Origin: Paenibacillus sp. LHD-38
GTDB lineage: Bacteria; Bacillota; Bacilli; Paenibacillales; Paenibacillaceae
Reading direction: 5' to 3'
Assembly (NCBI RefSeq): GCF_031157315.1
Contig: NZ_JAVIFU010000001.1
Span: forward strand, 124,001 to 188,000
Length of the DNA stretch: 64,000 bases
The notes below the pieces were generated by a model that searched no databases, had not been told where the DNA came from, and was given only the letters and a program-made list of their open reading frames with translations. This document shows, piece after piece, positions 24,505-35,272 of this stretch; the stretch's first letter is position 1; each line of letters opens with the position of its first letter. The position numbers were made by a program, and so were the translations under genes.

Positions 24505-24539
24505 AAAACCGGTCAGGGAGAAACCCAGACCGGTTTTTA
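24505..24539 (+). terminator. terminator of the NlpC/P60 gene, possibly bidirectional
   Basis: AAAACCGGTC pairs with GACCGGTTTTT. The A-run on the left could also serve the minus-strand DedA gene that ends at 24560. Confidence 0.85.
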
Positions 24540-24559
24540 TTATAGGAGTTCTGTTTCAT

Positions 24560-25204
24560 TTATGAATCAATTTGTATGGCAGTACTTTCTGCTTGTTTTA
24601 CGGAATCGGATAACTTTGACTCCGTTTGTTTTTCCTGCAGCGCTTTTTTCTTATTGCGTTTTTTGCGGATAATAAGATACACAACAACGATGGGAACGGC
24701 TCCTATGAAAATATATAAAGAAACATCCTTTACCATGCTTTCTGCGGCACGGCCATAGAAGTAGAACAGCAACCCGACAATATAGAACTTCAATCCCCGC
24801 CCAATTGCCGCGTAACCGATCAATCTCCATAACGGGAAGTTTAAGCACCCTGACAATATCGTAAAGACTTTAAATGGTATAGGTGTGAATGAACCGATAA
24901 GAATGGCTGTTTCGCCATTTTTCTGAAACTTTTCCGTGGCAGCGTCGATCCATTCTTTTTTCAGAAATTTATAGAGGACGGATTTGCCCATGACCTTTCC
25001 CAGATAATACCCGACGGGTGTACCTAAGAGACAGCCGACATAACCGACGGTAGCCAGCCATATTGCTGTAGTTGGATTGAGTAAGCTTAATGAAACTTGA
25101 AGGAAAAACGCGGGAATGGGAAAGATAACTGCGTCTAAAAATGCATGAATAAATAATCCCAGAGGCCCGAAATCTTCTAAAAATTTGACTACAGCTTGAA
25201 ACAT
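24560..25204 (-). CDS. DedA/VTT-domain membrane protein (paralogue 1)
   Basis: A 214-residue integral membrane protein of the DedA/SNARE-associated family, with GYYLGKVMGK in the first half and the family pattern F-T-P-I-P-F-K (SFTPIPFKVFTILSG) in the second. DedA proteins include flippases recycling undecaprenyl phosphate or moving phospholipids; no specific substrate can be assigned. The C-terminal 35 residues are a hydrophilic Lys/Glu/Ser-rich tail. GGGAGCC precedes the ATG. A second, diverged DedA gene lies at 60380. Confidence 0.85.
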   Translation of the reverse strand: MFQAVVKFLEDFGPLGLFIHAFLDAVIFPIPAFFLQVSLSLLNPTTAIWLATVGYVGCLLGTPVGYYLGKVMGKSVLYKFLKKEWIDAATEKFQKNGETAILIGSFTPIPFKVFTILSGCLNFPLWRLIGYAAIGRGLKFYIVGLLFYFYGRAAESMVKDVSLYIFIGAVPIVVVYLIIRKKRNKKKALQEKQTESKLSDSVKQAESTAIQIDS

Positions 25205-25661
25205 TACCAGGCTCCCTTTCCGTCAACTAACCTGCACATAAAGCCTGCTTAACGAGATACCGTGTGGAAATTCCCTTATTTGCTAATATATGCTGCAGTT
25301 TGTTGTAAAAGCGCTTTAGCGCTTGATATTTTAATTATAGCATATTTAATACGGTTAAGAAGATGATAGTTGTCATGTGTTTTTAGCTAAGTTTATTGTA
25401 TGGTTCAGAGATAGAAGCGCATGTTATCCAAGTCCGGCACATAAGAACGAATACGTGTATGCCCGCTCACAGGTTTCAAGCACTTTTTTATAACTGTGCG
25501 GCTAAGCAATTTTCGAGCCGTTTTATGCTCAAAGTCCAATAGTCGCAGACGCCTTTAGGAGTGATGGCCTAGTTTAGTTTTATTGCAAGCCGAAAAAACG
25601 CCGCTAAAATACGGGGGATACCCATATTTTAGCGGCGTGTGCTTCACGACATTTACAGCGG
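25205..25661. other. intergenic region between the DedA and malic enzyme genes
   Basis: On the minus strand a -10 TATAAT (25339-25334) lies about 130 bases before the DedA start, followed by a hairpin or operator palindrome AAGCGCTTTAGCGCTT (25309-25324). The malic enzyme terminator occupies 25593-25638. In between, a 44-codon minus-strand frame from TTG 25539 to 25405 is open but lacks a well-placed ribosome site and is not called. Confidence 0.5.
25593..25638 (-). terminator. terminator of the malic enzyme gene
   Basis: On the minus strand a long stem ACGCCGCTAAAATA / TATTTTAGCGGCGT is followed by TTTTTTCGG. Confidence 0.92.
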
Positions 25662-27077
25662 CTATTCCCGAATTTGACGGCGAGAGACACCGCTTTGCTG
25701 CGCGGCCTGGATAACACGGCGGCGAACCTCTTCTACAACACGGGTGTTAAAGACGCTAGGCACGATGTACATAGGGCTCAGCTCTTCATCGCTAATCACT
25801 GAGGCAATGGCCTCTGCGGCTGCGAGCTTCATCTCTTCATTAATGGTAGCAGCCCGGCTGTCGAGAGCGCCTCGGAAAATGCCAGGAAAGCAAAGCACGT
25901 TATTGATTTGATTCGGGTAATCCGAACGGCCGGTTGCGAACACCGCAACGATGTCCTCAGCCAGCTCTGGTCTTATTTCCGGCTCAGGGTTAGCCATTGC
26001 GAATACGATAGGATCCTTGGCCATCGTTTCGATATGGGCCCGCGTCAATATTCCGCCAGCCGATACGCCTATAAACACATCCGCTCCGTTTAATGCTTCA
26101 GCCAGCCCGCCGCTTTTCCGTTGAGCGTTCGTATTCTCTGCGTACCACTGCCACATGGGGTTGTCATACTCGCGGTCGGCGGTCAAAATACCTTCGCGGT
26201 CTACGCCGACAATATGCTGGGCGCCACCTGCAAGCAGCATTTTCGTACAGGCCGTTCCTGCCGCTCCGATACCGCAGATCACGATGCGAGTCTCACTCAA
26301 GGTGCGGCCTGTCAGTTTAAGAGCATTAAGCAAACCAGCATATAGGACAACGGCTGTGCCGTGCTGATCGTCGTGAAAGACGGGAATATCGAGCTCCTTC
26401 CGAAGCCTTTGTTCAATCTCGAAACAGCGCGGTGCAGATATATCTTCAAGATTAATGCCTCCGAAGGCAGGAGCCAGGTTTTTTATGGTGGCGATGATGG
26501 CTTCCGTGTCCTGCGTGTCGAGACAAATCGGGAATGCGTCAACGTCAGCAAATTGCTTGAACAGCATCGCTTTCCCTTCCATGACAGGCATTGCAGCATA
26601 GGGCCCGATATTTCCTAGACCAAGCACGGCGCTCCCGTCGGATACGACGGCCACCATGTTTCTTTTTATCGTAAGCGTATATGCTTTTGACGGTTCATCA
26701 AAAATAGCCTGGCAAACCCTGGCGACATCTGGCGTATAAACCCGGGATAAGTCGTCACGGTTCTGGATAGGGGTTTTGGGCTGAATCGTAATTTTCCCAC
26801 CCAAATGAAGCAGAAAGGTGCGGTCGGAAATATGGACTAAACGAATGCCAGGTAATGATTTCAGTGCCGCCGTGAGCCGTTCGGCTGCGCCATGCTCTGC
26901 AATTTTGACCGTTAAGTCGCGCAAGCTTTTGTTTTTGTCTGTATGTATGACGTCAATCGCGATGATGTCGCCCTTGGCTTGCTCAATGGCTGTAGCCGCA
27001 CGTCCAAACTGCGCGATATTCGTATCGATTTCAATCCTCAAAATAATTGTTTTACCGTCTGTCATTAGTGAACTCAT
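25662..27077 (-). CDS. NAD(P)-dependent malic enzyme with N-terminal ACT domain
   Basis: A 471-residue enzyme that oxidatively decarboxylates malate to pyruvate. Residues 8-85 form an ACT-type regulatory domain, an addition seen in several Firmicute malic enzymes and suggestive of amino-acid or ligand control. The catalytic part has VVSDGSAVLGLGNIGP, EGKAMLFK with the active-site Lys, a D-D-Q-H-G-T-A metal site and the Rossmann motif GIGAAGTA. AAGGGAGC precedes the ATG. The gene is monocistronic between its terminator and the glycosyltransferase gene. Confidence 0.92.
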   Translation of the reverse strand: MSSLMTDGKTIILRIEIDTNIAQFGRAATAIEQAKGDIIAIDVIHTDKNKSLRDLTVKIAEHGAAERLTAALKSLPGIRLVHISDRTFLLHLGGKITIQPKTPIQNRDDLSRVYTPDVARVCQAIFDEPSKAYTLTIKRNMVAVVSDGSAVLGLGNIGPYAAMPVMEGKAMLFKQFADVDAFPICLDTQDTEAIIATIKNLAPAFGGINLEDISAPRCFEIEQRLRKELDIPVFHDDQHGTAVVLYAGLLNALKLTGRTLSETRIVICGIGAAGTACTKMLLAGGAQHIVGVDREGILTADREYDNPMWQWYAENTNAQRKSGGLAEALNGADVFIGVSAGGILTRAHIETMAKDPIVFAMANPEPEIRPELAEDIVAVFATGRSDYPNQINNVLCFPGIFRGALDSRAATINEEMKLAAAEAIASVISDEELSPMYIVPSVFNTRVVEEVRRRVIQAAQQSGVSRRQIRE

Positions 27078-27146
27078 ACTAAACAGCTCCCTTCATCAGT
27101 TATACTATTTGGATAAGGGTACACAATTTATGCTTCGATCCCGTTT

Positions 27147-27184
27147 AAAAAAGAAAGCCGTCACTGCATTAGTCGCAGGACGGC
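27147..27184 (-). terminator. terminator overlapping the stop codon of the MGDG-synthase-like gene
   Basis: On the minus strand GCCGTC pairs with GACGGC and is followed by TTTCTTTTTT. The stop codon TGA (27163-27161) lies within the hairpin itself. Confidence 0.8.
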
Positions 27185-28276
27185 GTTCGGACAATTCATG
27201 GGGTCATATTGTTGATTTCGTTTGGATAGCAGACCGTCCCTGAATTGACCAGAGGCGTAAGGCTCGTGAATGAGCGAGAACCATCGATCGACGGTATCGT
27301 TCGAGTCGAGCATTTCGCCAAAACCGTTGCTAATGAAATATTCGCAGTTCTCTTCCTCTTGACCGGGGATTGGTTCATAAAACAGCATTGGAATTCCTTT
27401 GCTCATGCCCTCCGTACAGGTCATTCCACCAGGCTTCGTTATGAGCAGATCGGACACATCCATCAGCTTGTTCACTTCCCGGGTGAAGCCCAAAATGTGG
27501 ATGTTCGGATGCTGAAATAGCGGATCAGAAAGCATCTTTTCCTTCATCTTTTCATTCGAGCCCACGCAGTAGATGAGCTGAGTGCTTTCCCGCCATTTCG
27601 TCATGTATTCGAGGGCATTATCCTCATACATAATTCCCCAGCCGCCGCCCATGATGAGTACGGTCGGCATGTTTTTTAATTGATACTGCTCTCGTATTTC
27701 CTCTTTATCGTATGTATGCCAGAAATTCGGATGTACGGGGATACCCGTCACTTCGATTCGATCTTCCACGATGCCCTTCTCGATAAGCCGGTCTTTCACG
27801 AGAGAAGAGGAAACAAGGTATCGGTTGACCTCCTTGTTTACCCAAGAGCCATGTGCATCGTAATCTGTTATAAGCGTGTACAGCGGCATGTCCAGCCCTA
27901 AACGCTTAAGTCTTGCCACAACCGCATTCGGACCCGGATGCGTACAAATAATCAAATCCGGTTTCAACTGGTAGATGACCTGTGACGTTTGGGTATAAAA
28001 CATGCGATGAAGCGCAAGCTGAGTAAGGCGATTAAATGATTTTTTATAGTTGCTGCGGTACATAAGACCGACCATCTTAGGCTGTTTGCTTACTGTTTTG
28101 CGATATGCAGATATAATCCATGGACCAAGCACCGGATTAAGAAATTTTCCAAGCTCGATGACGCGGGTCTGAATCCCCGGACTTAACTGCTTTAGTCCGA
28201 CAGCGAGCGCATAGGCAGCTTGAGTATGACCGGAGCCAAAGCCTTCAGAGAGCAGAAGCACTCTTTTCTTACGCAT
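27161..28276 (-). CDS. MGDG-synthase-like glycosyltransferase (GT28 type, UgtP-related)
   Basis: A 371-residue family 28-type glycosyltransferase. The N-terminus GFGSGHTQAA is the acceptor-side glycine loop of the monogalactosyldiacylglycerol synthase family, and the C-terminal half has MGGGWGIM and KPGGMTCTEGMSKGIPML, the nucleotide-sugar-binding signature. Related enzymes such as UgtP make glycolipids from diacylglycerol and UDP-sugar. The exact lipid and sugar are not deducible. TAGGTGG precedes the ATG. Confidence 0.85.
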   Translation of the reverse strand: MRKKRVLLLSEGFGSGHTQAAYALAVGLKQLSPGIQTRVIELGKFLNPVLGPWIISAYRKTVSKQPKMVGLMYRSNYKKSFNRLTQLALHRMFYTQTSQVIYQLKPDLIICTHPGPNAVVARLKRLGLDMPLYTLITDYDAHGSWVNKEVNRYLVSSSLVKDRLIEKGIVEDRIEVTGIPVHPNFWHTYDKEEIREQYQLKNMPTVLIMGGGWGIMYEDNALEYMTKWRESTQLIYCVGSNEKMKEKMLSDPLFQHPNIHILGFTREVNKLMDVSDLLITKPGGMTCTEGMSKGIPMLFYEPIPGQEEENCEYFISNGFGEMLDSNDTVDRWFSLIHEPYASGQFRDGLLSKRNQQYDPMNCPNAVLRLMQ

Positions 28277-28478
28277 TCATTCCACCTACTTTTCTAATTC
28301 CATATTACGATGCAAGTGCGAGTAATACAAGTTTTATCCATCAGGGTTGCGAATAGCGCTTAGGATAATTTATCCTTAAAGGAAGTAGCGCGTATAATTA
28401 TAATATGTATCCCTAGAGTCAACTATATTTACATATATTTTACAAGTGATAATAAAATAATAAGTGAGGATGATATTA

Positions 28479-28874
28479 ATGGAACCGATAAATCAGAACG
28501 ATCAAAATTTTAAAATAGGGGATAACGTTAAAGCCGAGGTGCGCTCCGGACATTATGTCGGGGAGCTTATCGAAATAAACGGATCTCGCGCCCTAGTCAA
28601 GATTTTGGCTGTACTAAAGCATCCGGAGCAAGGCGATCTTCATAATCCTTACAATCCGGACGTCCCTATGTTCCACGAAAGACGCGCGCTTAGCTATACG
28701 GAGAAAACAACTGTTTTGCTCCGCGATGTGAAGCCGTATTCAGGGACAATTCCAGAGTACGGCGTGTCGCTAAGGGCTGCTGCAGAAGCAGAGATTGCGG
28801 CTTTGGACCGATTACACCGTTGGTCGGCCAAAGGACATGAACAAATGCAGCAGCTTTTGAAGGAATACAAGTAA
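28479..28874 (+). CDS. kapB: KapB-like kinase-associated protein
   Basis: A 131-residue protein of the kinase-associated B family. The N-terminal half is a small beta-barrel-like segment (KIGDNVKAEVRSGHYVGELIE), then HPEQGDLHNPYNPDVPMFHERRAL, which is the most conserved family region, and a C-terminal helix. In Bacillus subtilis KapB is needed for KinB input to the sporulation phosphorelay. It was named a lipoprotein, but here no signal peptide or lipobox is present. ATG 28479 follows GTGAGGAT. No terminator is seen between it and the convergent esterase gene, whose stop is 6 bases away. Confidence 0.82.
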   Translation: MEPINQNDQNFKIGDNVKAEVRSGHYVGELIEINGSRALVKILAVLKHPEQGDLHNPYNPDVPMFHERRALSYTEKTTVLLRDVKPYSGTIPEYGVSLRAAAEAEIAALDRLHRWSAKGHEQMQQLLKEYK

Positions 28875-28880
28875 CCTTTT

Positions 28881-30215
28881 TTATTTATTAATGAAGACCG
28901 TTTTTAAAGTTTCACGAAAGACGACCTGGAACTGCAAGCCTTCGGACAAAGCGGAAAGCGGAACATACAGGATTCTCGCCTTGCCGGCCGTATGAACGAA
29001 GGCAGGCGGTGCAAGCAGCGGTTTGGGGTCGCCATTAACACGAACAATGTCTGAGCCTACGGTAATATCAACGGTACTGTTCTCAAGCTTAACCGTAGCG
29101 GTCCGTGAGGCTGCGTTCCATAATATCGTTGCGCCCATGGCCTCCGCGATGCTGCGGAGCGGTACATAGGTTCGATTTTGGACAAGAAGCGGTTTATTTG
29201 TGCTAATCATTTCTTTGCCATTAAGGACAATTGAAACGAGTTCCCCGTCTTCTTTTGGTTTTACCGCGCGATAATCTCCCCAAATGGCCTTTGCAAAAGC
29301 TTTCCCCATTGCCGCATAGCCAGCCTTGCTAGGATGTATGTCCCCATCGGCAATCGATGTGTAGGCTAACTCATTATCGATAAAAGCAGACGCCGCATTT
29401 GCTATTTTCACTTGCTCGCCTTCTTTCGTCAGTCGACCGACAATTTCGTTAAGCCGCTCACGCTGCTTTTTAACGCTTTCCTCAAGAAACAAACGGTCAG
29501 CCTCAGGGTATAATGGAAAAACGAATGCGCCGATCCTTACGGGCTTTGGAATAGGCAAATATTGATCAGCTACAACAATCTTAGCCTTCGGCTGCAGGCT
29601 TAAGATCAACCGAAGCGATGCCTCAAGCTCTGTTTCGTAAATGTCCAGAGCTTTGTTCAGTACAGCTGTCGCTTCAGCTTGGCCAGCGCCTTCCTCGAGC
29701 TTCTCCAGCACGGCATACATATCGTTGCCGCCGATTGTCATAAGAATGAGGTCAGCATTGCCTAAAGCGGATCGAAGCAGCTTTGATTCGGCGAATATTC
29801 GGTCTGCGCGCGGATCTGGAAGGCTGCTCTGAATATCTGAGCTTTTTACAGTAACTCCATTGACTACGGCATCCATCCAGCGCTTAAGGCCTGCTGTCCG
29901 GAGCCCAAGCAAGCCGTAGTTTAAATAGTCTGAACGGAGTCCATGGAAGAGTGCCTGCTCGTAAACATGCTCTACGAAGCCGTAAGGGACCGCATGCTCG
30001 GTAAACCCATGCTCGTAGCCGGCGGTTACGGAATCCCCAATCGCAACGATATGATAGGTCTTGGTGTCAGTTGCTTTGCTTGTTTGTGATGCAGCGTGGA
30101 TGCTTGAGGAACGGGTTGAGGGAAGAAAGGAAGTAAAGGCGTTTACCATCAAGCTCGAGATGATAACGGACGCCAATACGCGGAATGATACTTTCCTTAA
30201 CTTGCTATACAACAT
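28881..30215 (-). CDS. secreted GDSL-family esterase with C-terminal stalk domain
   Basis: A 444-residue exported protein. Residues 10-42 are a signal peptide or anchor. The SGNH/GDSL hydrolase domain follows (about 54-310) with nucleophile S62 in IGDSVTAGY, IGGNDMY and the D-I-H-P catalytic pair near residue 305. The C-terminal part (about 325-444) has RTYVPLRSIAEAMGA, the 'copper amine oxidase N-terminal' repeat common on Paenibacillus surface proteins and probably a wall or stalk module. Substrates of this class are esters on lipids or acetylated glycans. AGAAGGAAG precedes the ATG. Confidence 0.9.
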   Translation of the reverse strand: MLYSKLRKVSFRVLASVIISSLMVNAFTSFLPSTRSSSIHAASQTSKATDTKTYHIVAIGDSVTAGYEHGFTEHAVPYGFVEHVYEQALFHGLRSDYLNYGLLGLRTAGLKRWMDAVVNGVTVKSSDIQSSLPDPRADRIFAESKLLRSALGNADLILMTIGGNDMYAVLEKLEEGAGQAEATAVLNKALDIYETELEASLRLILSLQPKAKIVVADQYLPIPKPVRIGAFVFPLYPEADRLFLEESVKKQRERLNEIVGRLTKEGEQVKIANAASAFIDNELAYTSIADGDIHPSKAGYAAMGKAFAKAIWGDYRAVKPKEDGELVSIVLNGKEMISTNKPLLVQNRTYVPLRSIAEAMGATILWNAASRTATVKLENSTVDITVGSDIVRVNGDPKPLLAPPAFVHTAGKARILYVPLSALSEGLQFQVVFRETLKTVFINK

Positions 30216-30235
30216 CTACACTTCCTTCTGATAAA

Positions 30236-30332
30236 ATATAAGAAAATATAAGCAGTGAACTGTGCTATGCTTATATTTCGCGTTAAAACGGGGACAGCTC
30301 AGCAAGAGGACAGTATTCAGCGATTGCGGTTG
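30236..30332 (+). repeat. dispersed intergenic repeat, about 96 bp, copy C (diverged)
   Basis: It keeps the block order TATAAGAAAATATAAG, GCTTATATTTCGCG, AAACG, GCAAGAGGAC, CAG and GGTTG, but with many substitutions. It lies between divergent genes, unlike copies A and B. Confidence 0.6.
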
Positions 30333-30636
30333 TAGTAAAATAGTGCAAATAATTATGAAAATATTAAATTGATTCCGCTATGGCCTAATGTTAAAATAAT
30401 ATAATAATCGCAATGTCGCGGTATAGGCCCGGTATATGGTCAATTAGACGGAAGCGCTCTTTGGCAGAGCTGCAGCCGTTTAGCTTACGAATGGCAAGGA
30501 GCAGGCCGATGCGCCTCGCTGACTACCATTCTATGATAAAACAAGCCAAAAATGAAGCGTAATGCGTATTCATCGGTGCTTATTTTCAACACGTTCACGC
30601 TTACCCAAAAATCTTCTCATAGAAAGGTTGCACACA
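30333..30636. other. leader region of the glutamate synthase gene
   Basis: An A+T-rich stretch (30333-30420) gives way to mixed sequence. I see no T-box, no convincing TnrA/GlnR site and no terminator. The ribosome site GAAAGG lies at 30623-30628. Confidence 0.4.
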
Positions 30637-33600
30637 ATGAAAGAACATATTTTGGGATTGCCGCCGAAGCAGGGGCTCTATGATCCGCAATTCGAGAAAG
30701 ATGCTTGCGGCATGGGCTTTGTGGCTAACATCAAGGGAATAAAATCACACAAGGTTATCCGCCAAGCGCTGATGCTGCTCGAGAATATGGAGCATCGCGG
30801 CGGTCAAGGCAGCGAACCGAATACCGGAGATGGAGCAGGTATTTTGCTTCAAATTCCGCATGCATTTTTTGCAGCTGAATTAAAGAAGCAAGAAATTGTA
30901 CTGCCTGTTGAAGGACATTATGCCGTAGGTATGATTTTCATGCCGCAGGATGAAGCTGCCCGCGTCGCTATTGAGCATGAAGTGGAATCGATTGTTCAAG
31001 AAGAGAACCAATCGGTAATCGGTTGGCGTACGGTTCCAACGGATGACAAGAAGCTGGGTGAATCCGCATTAGCTGTTAAGCCTTATGTCCGTCAGCTTTT
31101 TATCGGCATGAATGATAGCTTGAAAGACAATATGGCATTTGAACGTAAATTATACGTGATTCGTAAGCGTTCTGAGCTTGCGATTCGTTATGCCGGCAAA
31201 GAAGGCGGCAATATGTTTTACTTCTCGAGCTTATCCTCGAGAAAGATTGTTTACAAAGGAATGCTTACGACTGAGCAAGTTCGCTCGTTCTACACCGAGC
31301 TGAACGATGAGTCGGTTGTATCGGCAATGGCGCTTGTTCACTCTCGTTTCAGTACGAATACTTTCCCAAGCTGGGAACGTGCGCATCCATTCCACTACAT
31401 GATCCACAACGGCGAGATTAACACGCTTCGCGGTAATGTGAACTGGATGCATGCTCGTCAAACTTTGTTTGCAACAGAGTTGTTCGGTGACGATATCGAG
31501 AAAATCAAGCCCGTCATTAACCCTGACGGCTCTGATACGGCGATGTTTGACAATACGCTCGAGTTCCTATTCTTGTCTGGCCGCTCCATGGCACATGCTG
31601 CAATGATGATGGTGCCAGAGCCTTGGTCCAATCATGAGAACATGAGTGATGAGCGCAAAGCTTTTTATGAATACCACAGTACATTGATGGAGCCTTGGGA
31701 CGGACCGGCTGCGCTTGGCTTTACGGACGGCGTGAAAATCGGTGCGGTGCTTGATCGTAATGGACTACGTCCGGCACGTTACTATGTAACGAAAGACGAT
31801 CATATTATTCTCGGTTCAGAAGCAGGTACCGTTGAAATTCCGCCAGAAGATATCTTGTACAAAGACCGCTTGCGTCCGGGACGCATGCTGCTTGTCGATA
31901 CAGAGAAAGGCCGCATCATCTCCGATGAGGAAGTAAAAGCGGAAATCGAGACGGAGCATCCTTACCGCGAGTGGCTCAATGAGCATCTTGTTGATTTGGA
32001 AGATCTGCCGGAAGCGCCTGAGCTGCCAGAACCAAACCATGCTACGGTTCAAATGAGACAACAAGCTTTTGGCTATACTTTCGAGGATGTTCGCAAAGTG
32101 CTGGAGCCAATGGCTGGCAGCGGCGCGGAGCCGATCGCCTCGATGGGCTACGACGCACCGCTTGCGGTATTGTCTGAGCGCCCTCAGCGTTTGTACAATT
32201 ACTTTAAGCAACTGTTTGCTCAAGTTACGAATCCTCCGATTGATGCAATCCGTGAGGAAATCATTACTGCGACAGGCACGACCATTGGTCCTGAGCGCAA
32301 TCTCTTGAACCCTGAGCCTGAAAGCTGCCGTCATATTAAATTGGATACGCCAATTTTATCGAATGAGCAATTCGCAAAGCTGCGCCATGTTCGCCGTCCA
32401 GGCTTTCGTTCCATAACGCTTCCGATCTTCTTCCCTGCGAATGAAGGAGAAGCGGGCTTGCGCGGTGCTCTTACACAAATGTGTGAAGCGGCTGACCGTG
32501 TCATTGCGAAGGGTCATAACCTGCTTATTCTATCCGACCGCGGCGTCGATAAGGATAATGCTGCAATTCCAGCCTTACTTGCGGTTTCGGCATTGCATCA
32601 TCACCTTATTCGTCAAGGCACACGCACGAAAGTAGCTATCCTACTTGAGTCGGGTGAACCGCGCGAGGTGCATCACTTTGCCTTGCTGCTTGGTTACGGC
32701 GTAAATGCAGTTAACCCTTATCTTGCTTTCGAAACGCTTGACGATATGATCCGTCAAGGCATGCTTCGCAGCGTATCGCATGACAAAGCAGTGAAAAACT
32801 TTATTAAAGCAGCCACCAAAGGCGTTATTAAAATATTGTCTAAAATGGGAATTTCGACGATTCAATCTTACCGCGGCGCGCAAATTTTCGAAGCGCTCGG
32901 CTTGAAAGAGGATGTCATTAACGAGTACTTCACATGGACGCCTTCCCGCATCGGCGGTATCGGCCTTGACGTGATCGCGGAAGAAACGTTGAAGCACCAT
33001 AACCGTGCATTTGCTGAGCAAGAGGGCGGCGAGAAGGAGCTTGACTCCGGCGGCGATTACCAATGGCGCAAAGACGGCGAAGACCATTTATTCACTCCGC
33101 AGACGATTCATACGCTGCAAATGGCTTCCCGTGCAAATGACTACAAGCTTTACAAAAAGTTTTCGGCACTCGTACAGGGTGAAGACAAGAAACATCTAAC
33201 GCTTCGTTCCTTGCTTCAATTCAAGGAAGGACGTCAAGCGATTCCGATCGAAGAAGTTGAATCACTTGAATCCATCGTGAAACGCTTCAAGACCGGTGCG
33301 ATGTCGTTTGGATCGATCAGTAAAGAAGCGCATGAGAGCCTGGCTATTGCGATGAATCGTCTAGGCGGCAAATCGAACACAGGCGAAGGCGGAGAGGATC
33401 CTGCTCGTTTCATTCCTGATGCGAACGGTGATTCCAGACGCAGTGCGATTAAACAGGTTGCATCGGGTCGTTTCGGCGTAACGAGTAACTACTTGGTAAA
33501 TGCAGACGAGATACAAATTAAAATGGCTCAAGGCGCTAAGCCCGGTGAAGGCGGTCAATTACCTGGTCTTAAAGTATATCCTTGGGTAGCAGAGGTTCGT

Positions 33601-35241
33601 GGCTCTACGCCGGGCGTAGGTCTCATCTCGCCGCCGCCGCATCACGATATTTACTCAATCGAGGATTTGGCGGAGCTTGTTCATGATTTGAAAAATGCTA
33701 ATCCGCGCGCCCGCATCAACGTGAAGCTGGTATCCGGAGTTGGCGTAGGAACGATCGCAACTGGTGTAGCGAAAGGCCGCGCAGATGTGATCATGGTAAG
33801 CGGCTATGATGGAGGTACGGGCGCTTCACCAATGGGCTCCATCCGTCATGCGGGTCTGCCATGGGAGCTTGGTCTTGCCGAGACTCACCAAACGCTCATG
33901 CTTAACAAATTGCGTGACCGCGTAGTTCTTGAAACAGACGGTAAAATGATGAATGGCCGCGACGTTGCGATTGCTGTGCTGCTTGGCGCTGAAGAATACG
34001 GCTTCTCGACTGCTCCGTTGATTGTGCTTGGCTGTATCATGATGCGTGTTTGCCAGCTGGATACTTGCCCGGTAGGCGTTGCAACACAAAACCCTGATCT
34101 TCGCAAGAAATTCATGGGTGATCCGAGCCATGTGGTTAACTACCTGCGCTTCATTGCTGAAGAGCTTCGTGAGATTATGGCAGAGCTAGGATTCCGTACC
34201 ATCCAAGAAATGGTTGGACGTGTTGATATTCTTGAAACGAAACAGCTTCTCGAGCATTACAAAGCAAAAGGCATCGACCTTTCAGGCTTGCTCTATGAAG
34301 CGGATCTTCCTCAAGATGCAGTACGCTATAATATTCAAGAGCAAAACCATGGCCTTGAGCTGTCGCTTGATATGCAGAAGCTGGTTCCTCTCGCGCAACC
34401 AGCGCTTGAGAATGGTGAGCGTGTACGGGGCACTTTCCCGATCCTGAATACGAACCGTGTAGTCGGAACGATTTTGGGCAGTGAGGTTACTCGCCGATAC
34501 GGTGCGGTTGGATTGCCAGAAGATACGATTTCTTATCACTTTGTTGGAACGGCTGGTCAAAGCTTTGGCGCATTCGTACCGAAAGGTATTACGTTATCTA
34601 TCGAAGGCGATTCGAATGACTATGTCGGAAAAGGTCTTTCCGGCGGTAAAATCATCGTAGCTCCTTCTCCGAAAGCGACGTTTGTAGCCGAAGAGAATGT
34701 CATCATCGGTAATACTGCGCTTTATGGTGCGACTAGCGGTCAGGCTTATATCCGCGGTGCTGCAGGCGAACGCTTTGCCGTTCGGAATAGCGGAGCTAAT
34801 GTTGTTGTCGAAGGCGTGGGCGATCACGGCTGCGAATACATGACAGGCGGACGCGTCGTTATTCTTGGAAAAACGGGCCGTAACTTTGCAGCCGGTATGT
34901 CAGGCGGAGTCGCTTACATCTATGATGAGAATGGCGATTTCTACAACCACTGCAATTTAGAGATGGTATTGCTGGAGCGTCTCGAGGATTCACTGGATAT
35001 TGCTGAGCTGCGCGGTTTAATTGAATCGCATGTTCAATATACAGAGAGCGCGATCGGTTCCCGTCTATTAAACGATTGGGATGTATCGCTATCGAAATTT
35101 GTTAAAGTTATACCGAAGGACTACAAACGTATGCTTGAACAGATCCGTAAGGTCGAGGATACCGGTTTAGTAGGCGAAGCAGCATTGCTTGCAGCCTTCG
35201 AAGCGAACAAAAGAGAGCTTGCAAGAGCAGGCGGCAAATAA
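30637..35241 (+). CDS. gltB: glutamate synthase large subunit
   Basis: A 1534-residue GltB (called GltA in Bacillus subtilis). It transfers the amide of glutamine to 2-oxoglutarate to give two glutamates. A propeptide of about 23 residues precedes C24 (KDACGMGF), the nucleophile of the class II amidotransferase domain. The central and FMN-binding domains follow, with [10 protein letters not shown] and the 3Fe-4S cysteines in [12 protein letters not shown] (C-x5-C-x4-C). The C-terminal beta-helix ends the protein. The ATG at 30637 is chosen because it places the cysteine at the expected distance; an upstream in-frame start has no ribosome site. No gltD follows, and a terminator lies 30 bases downstream. 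Confidence 0.95.
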   Translation: MKEHILGLPPKQGLYDPQFEKDACGMGFVANIKGIKSHKVIRQALMLLENMEHRGGQGSEPNTGDGAGILLQIPHAFFAAELKKQEIVLPVEGHYAVGMIFMPQDEAARVAIEHEVESIVQEENQSVIGWRTVPTDDKKLGESALAVKPYVRQLFIGMNDSLKDNMAFERKLYVIRKRSELAIRYAGKEGGNMFYFSSLSSRKIVYKGMLTTEQVRSFYTELNDESVVSAMALVHSRFSTNTFPSWERAHPFHYMIHNGEINTLRGNVNWMHARQTLFATELFGDDIEKIKPVINPDGSDTAMFDNTLEFLFLSGRSMAHAAMMMVPEPWSNHENMSDERKAFYEYHSTLMEPWDGPAALGFTDGVKIGAVLDRNGLRPARYYVTKDDHIILGSEAGTVEIPPEDILYKDRLRPGRMLLVDTEKGRIISDEEVKAEIETEHPYREWLNEHLVDLEDLPEAPELPEPNHATVQMRQQAFGYTFEDVRKVLEPMAGSGAEPIASMGYDAPLAVLSERPQRLYNYFKQLFAQVTNPPIDAIREEIITATGTTIGPERNLLNPEPESCRHIKLDTPILSNEQFAKLRHVRRPGFRSITLPIFFPANEGEAGLRGALTQMCEAADRVIAKGHNLLILSDRGVDKDNAAIPALLAVSALHHHLIRQGTRTKVAILLESGEPREVHHFALLLGYGVNAVNPYLAFETLDDMIRQGMLRSVSHDKAVKNFIKAATKGVIKILSKMGISTIQSYRGAQIFEALGLKEDVINEYFTWTPSRIGGIGLDVIAEETLKHHNRAFAEQEGGEKELDSGGDYQWRKDGEDHLFTPQTIHTLQMASRANDYKLYKKFSALVQGEDKKHLTLRSLLQFKEGRQAIPIEEVESLESIVKRFKTGAMSFGSISKEAHESLAIAMNRLGGKSNTGEGGEDPARFIPDANGDSRRSAIKQVASGRFGVTSNYLVNADEIQIKMAQGAKPGEGGQLPGLKVYPWVAEVRGSTPGVGLISPPPHHDIYSIEDLAELVHDLKNANPRARINVKLVSGVGVGTIATGVAKGRADVIMVSGYDGGTGASPMGSIRHAGLPWELGLAETHQTLMLNKLRDRVVLETDGKMMNGRDVAIAVLLGAEEYGFSTAPLIVLGCIMMRVCQLDTCPVGVATQNPDLRKKFMGDPSHVVNYLRFIAEELREIMAELGFRTIQEMVGRVDILETKQLLEHYKAKGIDLSGLLYEADLPQDAVRYNIQEQNHGLELSLDMQKLVPLAQPALENGERVRGTFPILNTNRVVGTILGSEVTRRYGAVGLPEDTISYHFVGTAGQSFGAFVPKGITLSIEGDSNDYVGKGLSGGKIIVAPSPKATFVAEENVIIGNTALYGATSGQAYIRGAAGERFAVRNSGANVVVEGVGDHGCEYMTGGRVVILGKTGRNFAAGMSGGVAYIYDENGDFYNHCNLEMVLLERLEDSLDIAELRGLIESHVQYTESAIGSRLLNDWDVSLSKFVKVIPKDYKRMLEQIRKVEDTGLVGEAALLAAFEANKRELARAGGK

Positions 35242-35272
35242 TAATTCAAGCTATAAAATTAATATGATCGAA

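Noticed and set aside
25405..25539. 44-codon minus-strand ORF between DedA and malic enzyme genes
   Set aside because: Open frame with a plausible residue mix, but the start is TTG with a poorly placed ribosome site and there is no recognisable similarity.
30370..30410. TnrA/GlnR site before gltB
   Set aside because: TGTTA-N7-ATAAT has only the left half-site; the right half does not match TNACA.
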